5,379 nt of DNA from an uncultured Armatimonadota bacterium. Its GTDB lineage: Bacteria > Armatimonadota > UBA5829 > DTJY01. Positions 5,359 to 5,379 of this stretch are shown piece after piece. The DNA is taken from positions 1 to 5,379 of the forward strand of contig CALNCU010000163.1 in assembly GCA_937875395.1 (NCBI GenBank), read 5' to 3'. Each line of letters starts with the position of its first letter. The first letter of the stretch is position 1. The position numbers were made by a program, and so were the translations under genes. A model generated the notes under the pieces. The model searched no databases. It was given only the letters and a program-made list of their open reading frames with translations, and was not told where the DNA came from.

Positions 5359-5379
5359 ATTGCCCTAGCCGAGAGGCTA
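5359..5379 (+). tRNA. Possible 5' end of a fifth tRNA, cut by the window edge
   Basis: TA at 5366-5367 followed by GCC (5368-5370) and GAGAGGCTA fits tRNA positions 8-9, the D-stem 5' strand and a D loop with the GG pair. That would make 5359-5365 the acceptor strand, though a 5' A is uncommon. The 3' half and anticodon lie outside, so the amino acid cannot be given. Confidence 0.35.

Overview
The window is bacterial and every recognisable gene lies on the + strand. It falls into three regions: the 3' end of a secreted-type glycoside hydrolase gene, a three-gene amino-sugar-like operon, and a tRNA cluster. GC content looks moderate by eye. The operon proteins resemble, from memory, versions found in Planctomycetota, Verrucomicrobiota and Armatimonadota, but the sequence alone does not settle the phylum. 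Shine-Dalgarno sites are AAAGGA(G), and two sigma70-type promoters are close to consensus.

Bases 1-971 encode the C-terminal 322 residues of a protein whose start lies outside the window. A short motif resembling the segment after the catalytic barrel of GH84 beta-N-acetylglucosaminidases is followed by a helical linker and a C-terminal CBM9-like carbohydrate-binding domain. An 18-bp perfect hairpin (1049-1100) then separates this gene from the next unit.

Bases 1117-4859 form one transcription unit. An extended -10 promoter (1117-1145) and an operator-like dyad over the expected start site lead into a short NagA-type N-acetylglucosamine-6-phosphate deacetylase (start 1185, not the upstream TTG). 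This is followed by a Gfo/Idh/MocA-family NAD(P)-dependent oxidoreductase and a class III PLP aminotransferase, with gaps of 21 and 24 bases. A strong hairpin terminator (4901-4929) closes the unit. Deacetylation, oxidation and transamination encoded together suggest an amino-sugar pathway that differs from the classical NagA-NagB route; the substrate of the last two enzymes cannot be read from sequence.

The most unusual structure is at the two intercistronic junctions. Each Shine-Dalgarno is embedded in a nearly identical 16-base element, AATRC-AAAGGA-GYATT, that can fold into a 5-bp stem with AAAGGA as the hexaloop. The two copies differ only at one base pair, and that change is compensatory (G-C versus A-T).

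Bases 4964-5379 hold a tRNA operon with its own near-consensus promoter: tRNA-Leu(GAG), tRNA-Val(CAC), tRNA-Gly(CCC), tRNA-Cys(GCA), and possibly the first 21 bases of a fifth tRNA cut by the window edge.
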